In this document: piece by piece, positions 17,843 through 26,265 of the stretch
Layout: each line of letters opens with the position of its first letter
Position numbering within the stretch: the stretch's first letter is position 1
DNA from: Paracoccus kondratievae
Lineage (GTDB): Bacteria; Pseudomonadota; Alphaproteobacteria; Rhodobacterales; Rhodobacteraceae
Assembly: GCF_009301415.1 (NCBI RefSeq)
Contig: NZ_CP045073.1
Span: 930,001 to 994,000 of the forward strand
DNA: 64,000 nucleotides
Direction: 5' to 3'
Position numbers and translations under genes: made by a program
The notes under the pieces: generated by a model
What the model saw: only the letters and a program-made list of their open reading frames with translations
Told to the model about the DNA's origin: nothing
The model's database searches: none

Positions 17843-18094
17843 TCACCGTTTGTCGGTGTTGGCCCCATTGTGTTGCAGCAACACGCCCTCGCCCTTGTCC
17901 GTCGACAGGAATACGATCCCGGCCGCTTCGAGAGCGCGGCGCACCTGGTCACGGGTGGACTCGAACACCTCGAGCCCGCTTTGGGATTCGAGGCGTTTGA
18001 GTGCGGTCAATGCGACCTGGGCCTTGTCGGCGAGCGTCTCCTGTGTCCATCCCAGTAACGCGCGCGCAGCCCGTGATTGGCGAGCGGTGATCAT
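17843..18094 (-). CDS. XRE-family regulator
   Basis: An 83-residue protein: MITARQSRAARALLGWTQETL, then ADKAQVALTALKRLES and a C-terminal part RRALEAAGIVFLSTDKGEGV. This is the single-helix-turn-helix Cro/CI type with a short C-terminal strand, common beside DUF2285 genes. It is divergent from the XRE gene at 18250, and the AT-rich interval between them contains an imperfect inverted repeat suitable as an operator. It would be a repressor controlling element genes. Confidence 0.82.
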   Translation of the reverse strand: MITARQSRAARALLGWTQETLADKAQVALTALKRLESQSGLEVFESTRDQVRRALEAAGIVFLSTDKGEGVLLQHNGANTDKR

Positions 18095-18193
18095 ACATGA
18101 TCACCTCCCACCGGGATATGCACGCACTCCAGAACTACGACTTCTCTATTCGGTCCGTGCCGAGCGCACGAGCCTCATCAGTCCTCCAATCGT

Positions 18194-18235
18194 CAATTAC
18201 ATACTATAGTTGATAAACTTAAAGTGTGTAAATTG
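18194..18235. promoter_or_regulatory. AT-rich divergent promoter/operator with inverted repeat
   Basis: CAATTACATAC (18194-18204) and GTGTGTAAATTG (18224-18235) form an imperfect inverted repeat. The centre has ACTATAGT and further -10-like TA-rich sequence. It lies between two divergent XRE genes and is clearly more AT-rich than its surroundings. Confidence 0.55.
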
Positions 18236-18249
18236 CCATCGCTTTGCGC

Positions 18250-18468
18250 ATGGACATGCGCAAACTGGTCGGCCGGAACTTCGCCCGCCTGCGTCGGGAG
18301 AAGGGCCTGACGCAGGAAGAGGTCGAAGCTCGTTCCGGTTTCAGCCAACAGTACCTCAGCAGTCTTGAACGCGGTCGGAGGAATCCGACCGTGATCACGC
18401 TCTACGAACTCGCCCAAGCCCTCGAGGTCAGTCATGTCGAACTGGTTGCACCCGACGACGAGACTTGA
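18250..18468 (+). CDS. XRE-family regulator
   Basis: About 72 residues: MDMRKLVGRNFARLRREKGL, TQEEVEARSGFSQQYLSSLERGRRNPT and VITLYELAQALEVSHVELV. This is a complete HTH_3 domain with the usual recognition helix and little else. ATG at 18250 or 18256 are possible; no strong ribosome site is seen, so translation may be leaderless or weak. It is divergent from the XRE gene at 17843 and probably shares its operator. It is likely a repressor of the element. Confidence 0.82.
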   Translation: MDMRKLVGRNFARLRREKGLTQEEVEARSGFSQQYLSSLERGRRNPTVITLYELAQALEVSHVELVAPDDET

Positions 18469-18671
18469 TGAGCACTCCCGCGAGGATCATGCTTCTCTTC
18501 GTGGTCGGCACTCGACCGCCACAGGATGGGATCAGAGGAAGCCGGCGGGACAATCTATTATGCGACATCGCCTTGGCAGACCTTGGCGGTCAAGTCGTAT
18601 TTGCGCACTCGCCGTTCCCCGTCCCCTCGCGGGGAGATGCTTCGGTCAGGTGATCCCCGGCCGAACTCGTG

Positions 18672-19712
18672 TCATAGGGAGGCAGGCTGTCGCCGTTCTC
18701 CCCATTCGAACTCTGTTCCGTCGATCCACATGCGATGCAGGATCACGGCGATTTTCCGCGCTAAGGCGATGATCGCCTTCTTGTGACCGCGCCGTCGCGC
18801 CACCTGCATTGCCCAAGCCTTCAACGCCGACCATCTCTTCACACGAGTCAGCAGCACTTGTGCGCCCTCGTAGAGCAGGCTGCGCATCATGGCGTCGCCC
18901 CACCGGGAGATTCTGCCGCTTCGATCGACCTCACCAGATTGCTGCTTGCGCGGCGTCAGGCCAAAATGGGCACCGACGGTCCGAGATCGCATAAAGCGCG
19001 TGGGAACATCCACCGTGGCCCGGAAGGTCAGCGCGACGAGAGGCCCCACACCTGGCACAGTCATGAACCGTCGGGTCAATTCATCCTGTCGCGCCAATTT
19101 GACCAGCAGATCATCCAATCTGCCAAACTGCTCCCGCAATCCACGCCTCGCCGCCAGAAGCGTATCCGTGACGACGTGCAGATCCGTGTCAGCGGTCAAC
19201 TCGCGCACGCGCGGCTCGAAATCGCGAGCCGTGACCTTACCCAGATGATAGCCGAAGTCGCGGATCAGCCCGCGAATTTCATTCTCGACATCCTGGAGTT
19301 TGTTACGCAGCAACTGCCGGGCAGTGAGGATTGCGCGCAGACGCCGACTGGTCGGCGTTTTGACATGAACTTCCTTGAACAGCCCGACCCGCATCATCTG
19401 CGCGATACCTCGCGCATCGTGACGGTCGGTTTTGTTCATCTGCGCCGCCAAGGCGGCTTTCATATGCCGGGTTTCAACGCAGATAACAGGAAGGCCTGCT
19501 TCGGCGAGCGTGCCGAAGATGTGCTGCGATAGCATTCCAGCCTCCAGGCCAACGCGATAAACGATAAAGGGCAGTGCCAGAATGTGCTGTGCAATTTCCT
19601 CCGGCTCGGAAGTAAGCTTTGCTTCGTGAACAACCTGGCCGCTATGATCTACCACGCACAGATTCACGGTGCGCGCCGAGACATCCAGGCCAATGTAGTG
19701 ATTTTCGGTCAT
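18672..19712 (-). CDS. IS110-family transposase
   Basis: A 346-residue DEDD transposase. The N-terminal catalytic domain begins MTENHYIGLDVSARTVNLCVVD and has VGLEAGMLSQ and NKTDRHDARGIA, carrying the D, E, D and D residues of the RuvC-like fold. The C-terminal Transposase_20 part has MTVPGVGPLVALTFRATVD and AHFGLTPRKQQSGEVDRSG. GGAGGG precedes the ATG at 19712. IS110 elements often lack clear terminal inverted repeats, and I could not define the ends. It sits just upstream of the CBASS-like cassette, dividing it from the XRE/DUF2285 genes, and may have brought or moved it. Confidence 0.92.
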   Translation of the reverse strand: MTENHYIGLDVSARTVNLCVVDHSGQVVHEAKLTSEPEEIAQHILALPFIVYRVGLEAGMLSQHIFGTLAEAGLPVICVETRHMKAALAAQMNKTDRHDARGIAQMMRVGLFKEVHVKTPTSRRLRAILTARQLLRNKLQDVENEIRGLIRDFGYHLGKVTARDFEPRVRELTADTDLHVVTDTLLAARRGLREQFGRLDDLLVKLARQDELTRRFMTVPGVGPLVALTFRATVDVPTRFMRSRTVGAHFGLTPRKQQSGEVDRSGRISRWGDAMMRSLLYEGAQVLLTRVKRWSALKAWAMQVARRRGHKKAIIALARKIAVILHRMWIDGTEFEWGERRQPASL

Positions 19713-19907
19713 ACCGAATCCCTCCAGAATCAAGGACCGGTACTTCTCTTAGCCCAAAATTCGTGGACTTTGTAAACTACGACTATTTCAGTCGTTCTTT
19801 GCGAGAGAGCATCGCAACGCGGGGTCTTCGCACGAAAACTACCATTGTGAACTTGATCGCTACGAAGCCTTCAGTATTTTTTCTGTTGGCGGATCATGTT
19901 GCGTGGT

Positions 19908-19937
19908 TTGACGGATACGGTAGCAAGAGCACAAAAT
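19908..19937 (+). promoter_or_regulatory. candidate sigma-70 promoter of CD-NTase gene
   Basis: TTGACG (19908-19913), 18-base spacer, CAAAAT (19932-19937), in an AT-rich stretch 67 bases before the GTG start. No operator for a separate regulator is apparent. Confidence 0.4.
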
Positions 19938-20003
19938 AGGAACATCAGCTCGTCGATTCGGAAACTACGGCGTGTATCATCCCTAGAGCCGAGAGGGGGC
20001 AAA

Positions 20004-21329
20004 GTGGGCATCGCGGACGACTTCAGGACTTTCCTCGACAACATCAAAGTAGATAACTCAGCAACCATCTCGCTTCGCTATGGCGAGATCACCTCCGCGC
20101 TGAACAAGCAATTTCGAGATACCGAGTCGAAAACTGCCAACAGCCTTCAGGTCGGCTCCTATGGTCGCTGGACGGCGATCAAGGGCATTTCCGATCTGGA
20201 CATGATCTACATTGTCCCGGCCTCTGAGTGGGATACCTACAAGGATGGCGGACAGTACGAGCTCCTTCGCGACACCAAGGATGCGATCAAGGCGCGCTAT
20301 CCATCGACAACGGTGAAGGTCGATCGGCTAGTTGTGCGGGTCCTCTATAAGGATTTCCATATTGAGGTTATGCCCGCTTTTCGGGAGGCGGATGGAAGCT
20401 ACAAATATCCCGACACCGCGAACGGAGGATCATGGAAGATCACAAAGCCCCAAGCCGAACTCGATGAGATGCGGGCGGCTAATGAGCGGAAGAATCGGAA
20501 TCTCCGGCGCTTGTGTAAGATGGCTCGCGCTTGGAAGAACAAGCACGGCGTGGCTATGGGCGGCCTTCTGATTGATACACTCGCCTACAATTTTCTTGAA
20601 TCGACCGATGAGTACGACGAGAAAAGTTACCTCTACTACGATTATATGTGTCGAGATTTCTTCAAGTTCCTGGCTGACCAACCCAAACAGTCGGAATACG
20701 CCGCCCTCGGCAGCCGACAACGCGTACGGGTAAAGAAGAGGTTCGAGCGGAAGGCACAGAAGGCCCACGAACTCTGCCTGAAGGCTATCGAGGCGAGCGG
20801 CCAGGCGAATGAGCGCCAGAAGTGGCGTGACGTGTTCGGCAATGGCTATCCCGCTCCCGCATCCAAGTCGGAAACAGAAGCCACGCTCGCCAAAGCAGCG
20901 TTTCGTAACACCGAGGAATTTGTTGAGGATCGGTTTCCGTTGGATGTCCGGTACGAGATGCGGATCGACTGCGAGGTTACACAGAACGGCTTCCGGGCCA
21001 CACGCTTGCTCGACCTTCTCGAGCGGCACGGCATCCTTCTGCGCAAGAAAAAACTTCGATTCTTCGTCGCGGACGGCGCCGATCTTCCCGATGACGTCGA
21101 CATCTATTGGAAAGTGTTGAATCGAGGAGACGAAGCTGAGCGGCGCGACATGATCCGCGGCCAAATTATCCGTGACGATGGCAATTGGGAACAGCGTGAA
21201 AGCACCGACTTCCGGGGAAACCACCTTGTGGAATGCTATGCGGTCCTGAATGGTGTTGTCGTCGCGCGAGATGACATCCTCGTTCCCATTAGCGCACAGA
21301 GCGCTGAAGTAGGCGACCATGCAGCTTGA
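20004..21329 (+). CDS. CD-NTase (CBASS cyclase) with AGS-C sensor domain
   Basis: A 441-residue nucleotidyltransferase if translation starts at the GTG at 20004, which has AGAGGGGG upstream and gives the usual start GIADDFRTFLDNIKV. The catalytic signature is complete: GSYGRWTAIKGISDLDMIYIV (GS at 51-52, Asp64 and Asp66) and a third acid in FHIEVMPAF (Glu121). The C-terminus has IRGQIIRDDGNWEQRES and TDFRGNHLVECYAVLN, the AGS-C-type domain seen on SMODS cyclases. On sensing phage it would make a cyclic oligonucleotide signal. Its stop overlaps the SLATT gene start by 11 bases, so they form a two-gene operon. Base composition is visibly lower in GC than the flanks, suggesting separate acquisition. 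Confidence 0.88.
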   Translation: MGIADDFRTFLDNIKVDNSATISLRYGEITSALNKQFRDTESKTANSLQVGSYGRWTAIKGISDLDMIYIVPASEWDTYKDGGQYELLRDTKDAIKARYPSTTVKVDRLVVRVLYKDFHIEVMPAFREADGSYKYPDTANGGSWKITKPQAELDEMRAANERKNRNLRRLCKMARAWKNKHGVAMGGLLIDTLAYNFLESTDEYDEKSYLYYDYMCRDFFKFLADQPKQSEYAALGSRQRVRVKKRFERKAQKAHELCLKAIEASGQANERQKWRDVFGNGYPAPASKSETEATLAKAAFRNTEEFVEDRFPLDVRYEMRIDCEVTQNGFRATRLLDLLERHGILLRKKKLRFFVADGADLPDDVDIYWKVLNRGDEAERRDMIRGQIIRDDGNWEQRESTDFRGNHLVECYAVLNGVVVARDDILVPISAQSAEVGDHAA

Positions 21330-21900
21330 CTATGACATCACCCTTGAGGATCAAATCCGCGAGTGCTTCGGTCGGGTGGTCTATACACACAAGACGCACG
21401 AGAGGATGGCCGAAAACTGCACTAAAAAACTCAATCGGTTTAAGGTTGGACAGATCGTCCTCACCGCAGCGACGAGCACGGGCGCTGTTGGTGTAGTTGT
21501 AACGAATGAGACGTGGCTCGAGGTCGCAACGGTTCTGGTGTCATTCCTGACGCTCTTCGTGACAACCTACCTCAAGAACTTCGATTTGGGCGCAACCGCG
21601 CAGAAACACCGCGATGCCGCGGCGAAACTGTGGAACGTCCGCGAGTGTTACCTTTCGCTCCTCACGGATCTGCCGGCCCTTGACCGGCAGGCGGCCGTTG
21701 AGCGTCGTGACGAGTTGCAGACTATGCTCGCCGCACTCTATCAATCTGCGCCACAAACGGATGGCAAAGCCTACGTTGAGGCTCAGAAGCGTCTTCAGAA
21801 AATGGAAGACATGACGTTCAGCGCTGACGAGATAGATTGTTTTCTACCGTTATCACTAAAACGTTCAGGCGGACGACCGAAGACCGGTGAAGGAACATGA
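21319..21900 (+). CDS. SLATT-type two-TM effector
   Basis: A 193-residue protein with an N-terminal helix (DQIRECFGRVVYTHKTHERMA), two adjacent membrane segments (about 43-61 and 67-84, joined by TNETW) and a cytoplasmic helical tail. This layout fits the SLATT (SMODS/SLOG-associating two-TM) effector family. In CBASS-like systems such proteins are believed to perforate the inner membrane when the cyclic nucleotide made by the cyclase is bound. The gene overlaps the CD-NTase gene, which strongly supports functional pairing. No cap2/cap3-type genes are present, so this is a minimal (type I-like) arrangement. The ligand is unknown. Confidence 0.82.
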   Translation: MQLDYDITLEDQIRECFGRVVYTHKTHERMAENCTKKLNRFKVGQIVLTAATSTGAVGVVVTNETWLEVATVLVSFLTLFVTTYLKNFDLGATAQKHRDAAAKLWNVRECYLSLLTDLPALDRQAAVERRDELQTMLAALYQSAPQTDGKAYVEAQKRLQKMEDMTFSADEIDCFLPLSLKRSGGRPKTGEGT

Positions 21901-22194
21901 GCGCGTGCCCCTTTCACGCTCACCGGATATCTGACATTGGGGTTTTATGGCGACTAGATGATTAGCTCCGCATGGTGCCGGTGAAACTCTTAAATGTTTC
22001 AACCAGGCTCGAAGTTGCTGTGAAGGAGCGCTCGAATACCCCATCTATAATAGTCGTTCTTGCTTCGGATGCCAGCCGAAATTCAGGTGCAATTATCAAG
22101 GATAGCTAGGCGACTCTCCCGTCCATGCCCGTCTGATTCGGTCGCTGGACCTTGCCAGAATCGGCGGGCGCGATCCGGTGAAGCAGGGGAGAAA
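21901..22194. other. gap between CBASS cassette and ssb
   Basis: No convincing gene is seen. The sequence changes from moderately AT-rich to GC-rich near 22100. It may contain the right boundary of the inserted defence cassette; I found no clear direct repeats with the left side by eye. Confidence 0.4.
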
Positions 22195-22216
22195 CCCGGC
22201 GGCTTGCGCCGCCGGG
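22195..22216 (-). terminator. perfect 9-bp hairpin downstream of ssb
   Basis: CCCGGCGGC (22195-22203), loop TTGC, GCCGCCGGG (22208-22216), 14 bases past the ssb stop on the minus strand. It lacks a long U-run. Confidence 0.65.
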
Positions 22217-22230
22217 CCTCGGGTTCCCGA

Positions 22231-22632
22231 TCAGAACGGAATGTCATCGTCGTCGATGAACTTGCCGTCGTCGTTCTCGGTCTGCTTCGCGCGGCTCAGG
22301 AAATCGACCGTCTCGGCGATGATCTCGCAGCCGTAACGATCGACCCCGGCGGCGTCGGTCCATTTCGTGTAGTGGATGCGGCCGCGAACCAGAACCTTCA
22401 TGCCCTTGTCGCAATGCTGCTGGACCGTCTTGCCGAGGCCGTTGAAGCAGGTGATGCGGTGCCATTCGGTGTCCTGGACCCGATAGCCGTTCTCGTCGCG
22501 CAGGACGCGGCCTTCCGAATAGCGGGGGCGCGAGGTGGCCAGGGTGAAGTGGGTGATGCCGGTGCCGCCCTGGGTGGTGCGGGTTTCGGGGGCCTGGCCG
22601 ATGTTGCCGGCGAGGATGACGATGTTCTGCAT
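22231..22632 (-). CDS. ssb: single-stranded DNA-binding protein
   Basis: A 133-residue OB-fold protein beginning MQNIVILAGNIGQAPETRTTQGG, with DTEWHRITCFNGLGKTVQQHCDKG and KGMKVLVRGRIHYTKWTDAAG, and ending in the acidic tip DDDDIPF that recruits partner proteins. It would coat single-stranded DNA during replication or conjugative transfer of the element. The start at 22632 matches the SSB family. A stable hairpin lies in its leader (22652-22672). It is shorter than chromosomal SSBs, as expected for an element-borne copy. Confidence 0.93.
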   Translation of the reverse strand: MQNIVILAGNIGQAPETRTTQGGTGITHFTLATSRPRYSEGRVLRDENGYRVQDTEWHRITCFNGLGKTVQQHCDKGMKVLVRGRIHYTKWTDAAGVDRYGCEIIAETVDFLSRAKQTENDDGKFIDDDDIPF

Positions 22633-22651
22633 TGTAGGTCTCCGTTGCTCC

Positions 22652-22672
22652 TCGGAGGGACCGTCCCTCCGA
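22652..22672 (-). promoter_or_regulatory. hairpin in ssb leader
   Basis: TCGGAGGGA (22652-22660), loop CCG, TCCCTCCGA (22664-22672), about 20 bases before the ssb start on the minus strand. It could gate translation or end upstream transcription. Confidence 0.5.
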
Positions 22673-23336
22673 CGAGACCCGGCCAAGGCCGTCGGAAGAC
22701 TCCTGCAACTGCCGCCCTTGCTGCAGCTTGCCCCCAAGGCCCCAGGTGGGGCGGGCAGCCGCGCTTGCGCGGCAACACGGCTGGGAGCCGCGGGGGTTGC
22801 TGGTGGAAGCCGAACGGACTTAGGGGATCAGTCAGGCGGAGGGATGGTGCTTTCGAAAGCAGATCGGGGACGCACAGCAGAACCATCGTCCTTGCTGGCG
22901 ACAGCGGCCAGGCAGGCCCCCTGCGAACCGAGACCACCGGCATGGCACTCGTTCAACCGTCTTTGCCGGTCAACGTCGTGTCCGCCGCCGGAAGGCCCTG
23001 TCATCCGCGATGTGATCGAACAGGCTATCGGGTTCTCATGCCCGCTATGACACCGTCCTGCTTCATCGGCCAAAGGCTCGGTCCCACAGCATCGTGAAGG
23101 GGCAAGGAAGGTGTTCGCGGAGGCCCCACGAAACGACGTGGACCGATGCAGCGGGGCATCGACCGCACGGGACTGCGGGTACGCACCGATGTCCCATTTC
23201 CAGAGCCGGGCGAAGCAGACCGGGTGCGATGGTGACATGCTGCGTCGGACCGACTTTCCGTCTTTGATGGAACGACCGTCGCCCGATGGCGCAAGCTGCC
23301 AGTCTTCCTCAGAAGTGGCTGATCGCGTCCGCCGTT
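22673..23336. other. long gap without a convincing gene
   Basis: About 660 bases. Several frames are open on both strands, but the encoded strings are low-complexity Arg/Pro/Ser-rich and lack family features or ribosome sites. It may hold the promoter and leader of ssb and decayed sequence. Confidence 0.4.
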
Positions 23337-23753
23337 TCAGCGCGAGAACACCGACTCGCCGAGGGCGTTCAGATTGACGATGGCCGAGATGCCGATGACA
23401 AGGCCGCCCATGCCGCCGAGCAGGTTGAGAACCAGCCCCGAGTCGATGGCGTTCTTGGTGATGCCATAGACAAGGGCATAGCCGGCGATGACGGCGGGCA
23501 CGGCGAAGAGAGCGAGCGCAATGAGCCGCAGGGCCGGGTTCCTCGCGAAGCCAAGAACCAGGATCACAAGGGCGATCGAGAGCAAAGCGGCACCGATGGC
23601 CATGAGGCCAGACATCACGACACCGGCCCCCGCGCCCCAGGCATATTGCGCGGTCGTGATCGCCGCCATGACGGGCAAGGCATAGATCGCCAGATTGTAG
23701 GCGATCACACAGGCCGCGATGCTGAGCGAGATGGCGAGCAGGATCAGCGTCAT
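23337..23753 (-). CDS. four-helix membrane protein of the mobile element
   Basis: A 138-residue, very hydrophobic protein beginning MTLILLAISLSIAACVIAYN, with further membrane segments (about 40-62, 72-92 and 110-130) and short loops such as FARNPAL. GGAGG lies upstream of the ATG at 23753. No family is recognised. Its place between ssb and the DUF2493 gene is typical for element-specific accessory genes; a role in entry exclusion or the transfer apparatus is only a guess. Confidence 0.6.
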   Translation of the reverse strand: MTLILLAISLSIAACVIAYNLAIYALPVMAAITTAQYAWGAGAGVVMSGLMAIGAALLSIALVILVLGFARNPALRLIALALFAVPAVIAGYALVYGITKNAIDSGLVLNLLGGMGGLVIGISAIVNLNALGESVFSR

Positions 23754-23884
23754 GGAAACCTCCAGAGAACGGTTGGGGATCACGACAGGCTGCCGGGAGA
23801 TACGCTCCGCCTGCGACTATGCTGCTTCGCCGGTTCTGCAAGGATGTTCCATCAAAGGCGCGGCGGCGTTTTCTGTCAAGGTTC

Positions 23885-23901
23885 GGCGGCTTAAAGCCGC
23901 C
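23885..23901 (-). terminator. short hairpin after the DUF2493 gene
   Basis: GGCGGC (23885-23890), loop TTAAA, GCCGCC (23896-23901), 12 bases past the DUF2493 stop on the minus strand. A C/T-rich tract follows. Confidence 0.55.
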
Positions 23902-23913
23902 AGGCGGCGGGAC

Positions 23914-24849
23914 TTACGCCCCGCCGTCGAACTTCATGACCGGGATGCCGAGCTTGCGGGCCTTGTCGGCGAGATTCTCCTGAATCCCGGTACCGGGGAA
24001 GACGAGGACGCCGACCGGCAGCACGTCCAGCATGGCATCGTTTCGCTTGAACGGCGCCGCCTTGGCGTGCTTGGTCCAGTCGGGCCGGAAGGCGACCTGG
24101 GGCACCTTGCGGTGATCTGCCCAACGGGAAGCGATCAGTTCGGCTCCCTTCGGCGACCCGCCGTGCAGCAGCACCATCTCGGGGTGCTTGGCATGGACCT
24201 GATCGAGCTTCGCCCAGATCAGGCGGTGATCGTTGAAGTCCGCGCCGCCAGTCACGGCAACCTTCGGGCCGGCGGGCAGCATCACCTCGGTCTCGGCCCG
24301 GCGCTTCGCGGCAAGGAAGTCGCGGCTGTCGATCATCGCGGCGGTCAGGTTGCGATGGTTGACCATCGAGCCGCTGCGCGGCCGCCAGGCACTGCCGGTG
24401 TGGTGCTCGAAAGCCTCGGCCGCGAGGTCGCGGAAGAGTTCCATGCTGGCGCGCCGTTCGATCAGGGTCTGCCCCTCGGCCGTAAGGCGTTCGAGTTCGA
24501 CCGACTTCACCTCGCTGCCGTCCTGTTCCCGCTGCATCCGGCGCTGCGCCTGCTCGTTGGCGTCTAGATCGCGTTCGACCCGGCTGGTGGCGCGGTGGAA
24601 GAGATTGGCGGCCCCCCAGAGCAGCTCTTCGAGATCGGGTTCGAGACGGGTGTCACTGAGCGTCGCCACAAGGGCGTCGAAGATGTCTGTGACGGCTACA
24701 GCGACGGTATTGCCCTCGGGGAGCGGCCGGGGATCAGGTTCGTCCTGGAACGGGCGCCAGCCGTAGAGCTGGAGTTCGGTGAGGGCGTGATCGGTCTGGG
24801 AGGAGGTGTGGACCGGCTCGGCCCCTGCATATTCGGGATCAAACGTCAT
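23914..24849 (-). CDS. DUF2493 (SLOG-fold) protein
   Basis: A 311-residue protein. The N-terminal half is helical and charged (RVERDLDANEQAQRRMQREQ, a probable coiled coil around residues 95-150). The C-terminal DUF2493 domain begins VAVTGGADFNDHRLIWAKLD and continues with VLLHGGSPKGAELIASRWA and VGVLVFPGTGIQENLADKA, a Rossmann-like SLOG nucleotide-binding fold related to DprA and YspA. Such proteins are common on alphaproteobacterial conjugative elements; a role in sensing nucleotides or in DNA processing is inferred. The start at 24849 follows the family. Confidence 0.82.
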   Translation of the reverse strand: MTFDPEYAGAEPVHTSSQTDHALTELQLYGWRPFQDEPDPRPLPEGNTVAVAVTDIFDALVATLSDTRLEPDLEELLWGAANLFHRATSRVERDLDANEQAQRRMQREQDGSEVKSVELERLTAEGQTLIERRASMELFRDLAAEAFEHHTGSAWRPRSGSMVNHRNLTAAMIDSRDFLAAKRRAETEVMLPAGPKVAVTGGADFNDHRLIWAKLDQVHAKHPEMVLLHGGSPKGAELIASRWADHRKVPQVAFRPDWTKHAKAAPFKRNDAMLDVLPVGVLVFPGTGIQENLADKARKLGIPVMKFDGGA

Positions 24850-24969
24850 CGGTTGCGTCCTTCGTCTGGAGACCGCGCCCATCGCGGCCTTCGCAGGCGT
24901 CGAAGCGCACGGGCGGGACGGGTTGACAGCCCTCGCCCGCTCGGCGAGGGCCTTGATGGCCGGGTGCGG

Positions 24970-25061
24970 CTAATTTGCCTTTCGCGATGCAAAGGCGGGG
25001 CCAGAGACGGGGTCCCCACGCGACCTGTCGCGTGGGGTGGCTCCCCGCCGGCGGAAATTAG
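24970..25061. repeat. large nested inverted repeat (cruciform-like)
   Basis: Three concentric stems: CTAATTT (24970-24976) with AAATTAG (25055-25061); GGCGGGG (24995-25001) with CCCCGCC (25043-25049); and CCCCACGCGA (25014-25023) with TCGCGTGGGG (25028-25037) around a CCTG loop. A side hairpin, GCCTTT ... AAAGGC, sits at 24978-24997. It lies in the 372-base gap between the Toprim and DUF2493 genes, where no gene is seen. It could be a structured RNA, a strong terminator, or an origin of transfer or single-strand origin. Confidence 0.7.
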
Positions 25062-25221
25062 TCGCTCCCGGCCATTGCCTGGCCGTCCCGTTTGTGCGCC
25101 GATCGCCCTCTCCGAAGGCCGTGGGTGCGGGACTCTCCGGCGGTGGATGCACCTGCCGATGGCAAGCGAACGAAACCGGCAGAGGCCGAGCCGGACCGAG
25201 CCTCCGGGGCCGATCACACCC

Positions 25222-26265
25222 TCACCCTTCCATGAAACGGCGGACGTCTTCGGGATGAAGCTGATCCTTCAAGGCCGCCCCGAGGGCATCGGCGCCATGG
25301 CGTCGCAGATCATCGTTGAAATCGCCCTCGCGCGGCATGAGCGAGACCGCCTCGATCCCGAGATCGGCTGCTCTGGCGGCCAGTCGGTCTCTTGCACCGT
25401 CCCCGGCCGGGTCGCGATCGCGCAGGACATAGAGCCTGCGCAGCGACGGCGGGAACAGGATGGCGGCGAGGTGAGCGGCCGAAAGCGCCGCCAGCATCGG
25501 CATGCGGGGCAGGACCTGGCGCGGCGACAGCACGGTCTCGATGCCCTCGCCGGCGGCGAGCACCTCATCGGCGATGCCGAAGCGGACCGCGTGGCCGAGA
25601 AGGTCGCCCATCGCCCGCCGCGGTGTCTCGACAGGCGCCTTGCCGGAACCGTCCGGGGCGAGCCATGTGCGATGCGCGCCGGTCTGGTGGCCGGTGAGAT
25701 CGGTGACGGCGGCGACCACCGCCGGCCTGATCTCGGTGGGCGCATGCTCGTTGGGCCTGTAATAGCACCGGGGATGGTAGCGCAGCGCGGTGGTGCCTTC
25801 GAGCGTGGTGATCGCTCGCCGGTTGAGGTAGATCGCAGCAAGGGTGCCGTGGATCGGCTGCGCCATGGCGAAGAGCCGCCGCGACGCTTCAGGCGAACCG
25901 GGTGCCGCGCCGGATGTGCTGTCGGTCGGCGCTCTCGTCTTTGCCGGTTCGGGATGCGGGAGGGCGAGGAAGCGGCGCGCTTCCTCAGCCACGTCCTTGA
26001 AATCGGCGAGGCCGAGCGCCTCGCGGATGACGTCGAGAAGGTCGCCATGCTCTCCCGTCGCCATGTCACTCCACTTGCCCGCCGCACCCTTGCCGGATTC
26101 CGGGCCGGTCAGTCGCACGAACATGGAGCGTCCTGGGGTGTTCTGCACGTCACCGACCAGCCAGTATCGCCCGGCGCGGTGGCCGGACGACAGGTAGTGG
26201 CGGCAGACCGCCTCGGCCTCTCGGCCAAGGCGGATCGCCAGTTCGGATGCGTCGTGCCTGGGCAT
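25222..26265 (-). CDS. Toprim-domain protein (primase-like)
   Basis: A 347-residue protein. The N-terminal part has CRHYLSSGHRAGRYWLVGDV and GAAGKWSDMATGEHGDLLDV, as in element-encoded primase-like proteins. The C-terminal Toprim domain has VLAAGEGIETVLSP and RLYVLRDRDPAGDGA, which supply the conserved glutamate and the acidic D-x-D-like pair for metal binding. It would take part in replication priming or DNA processing during transfer. Its ATG overlaps the stop of the methylase-helicase gene (ATGA), so the two are coupled. Confidence 0.82.
   Translation of the reverse strand: MPRHDASELAIRLGREAEAVCRHYLSSGHRAGRYWLVGDVQNTPGRSMFVRLTGPESGKGAAGKWSDMATGEHGDLLDVIREALGLADFKDVAEEARRFLALPHPEPAKTRAPTDSTSGAAPGSPEASRRLFAMAQPIHGTLAAIYLNRRAITTLEGTTALRYHPRCYYRPNEHAPTEIRPAVVAAVTDLTGHQTGAHRTWLAPDGSGKAPVETPRRAMGDLLGHAVRFGIADEVLAAGEGIETVLSPRQVLPRMPMLAALSAAHLAAILFPPSLRRLYVLRDRDPAGDGARDRLAARAADLGIEAVSLMPREGDFNDDLRRHGADALGAALKDQLHPEDVRRFMEG

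Noticed and set aside
18469..18671. Short plus-strand frames between the XRE gene and the IS110 transposase
   Set aside because: No ribosome sites or domains; probably the flank of the insertion sequence.
22060..23097. Long plus-strand frame across ssb and the gap beyond
   Set aside because: Covers ssb in antisense and has no domain or ribosome site.
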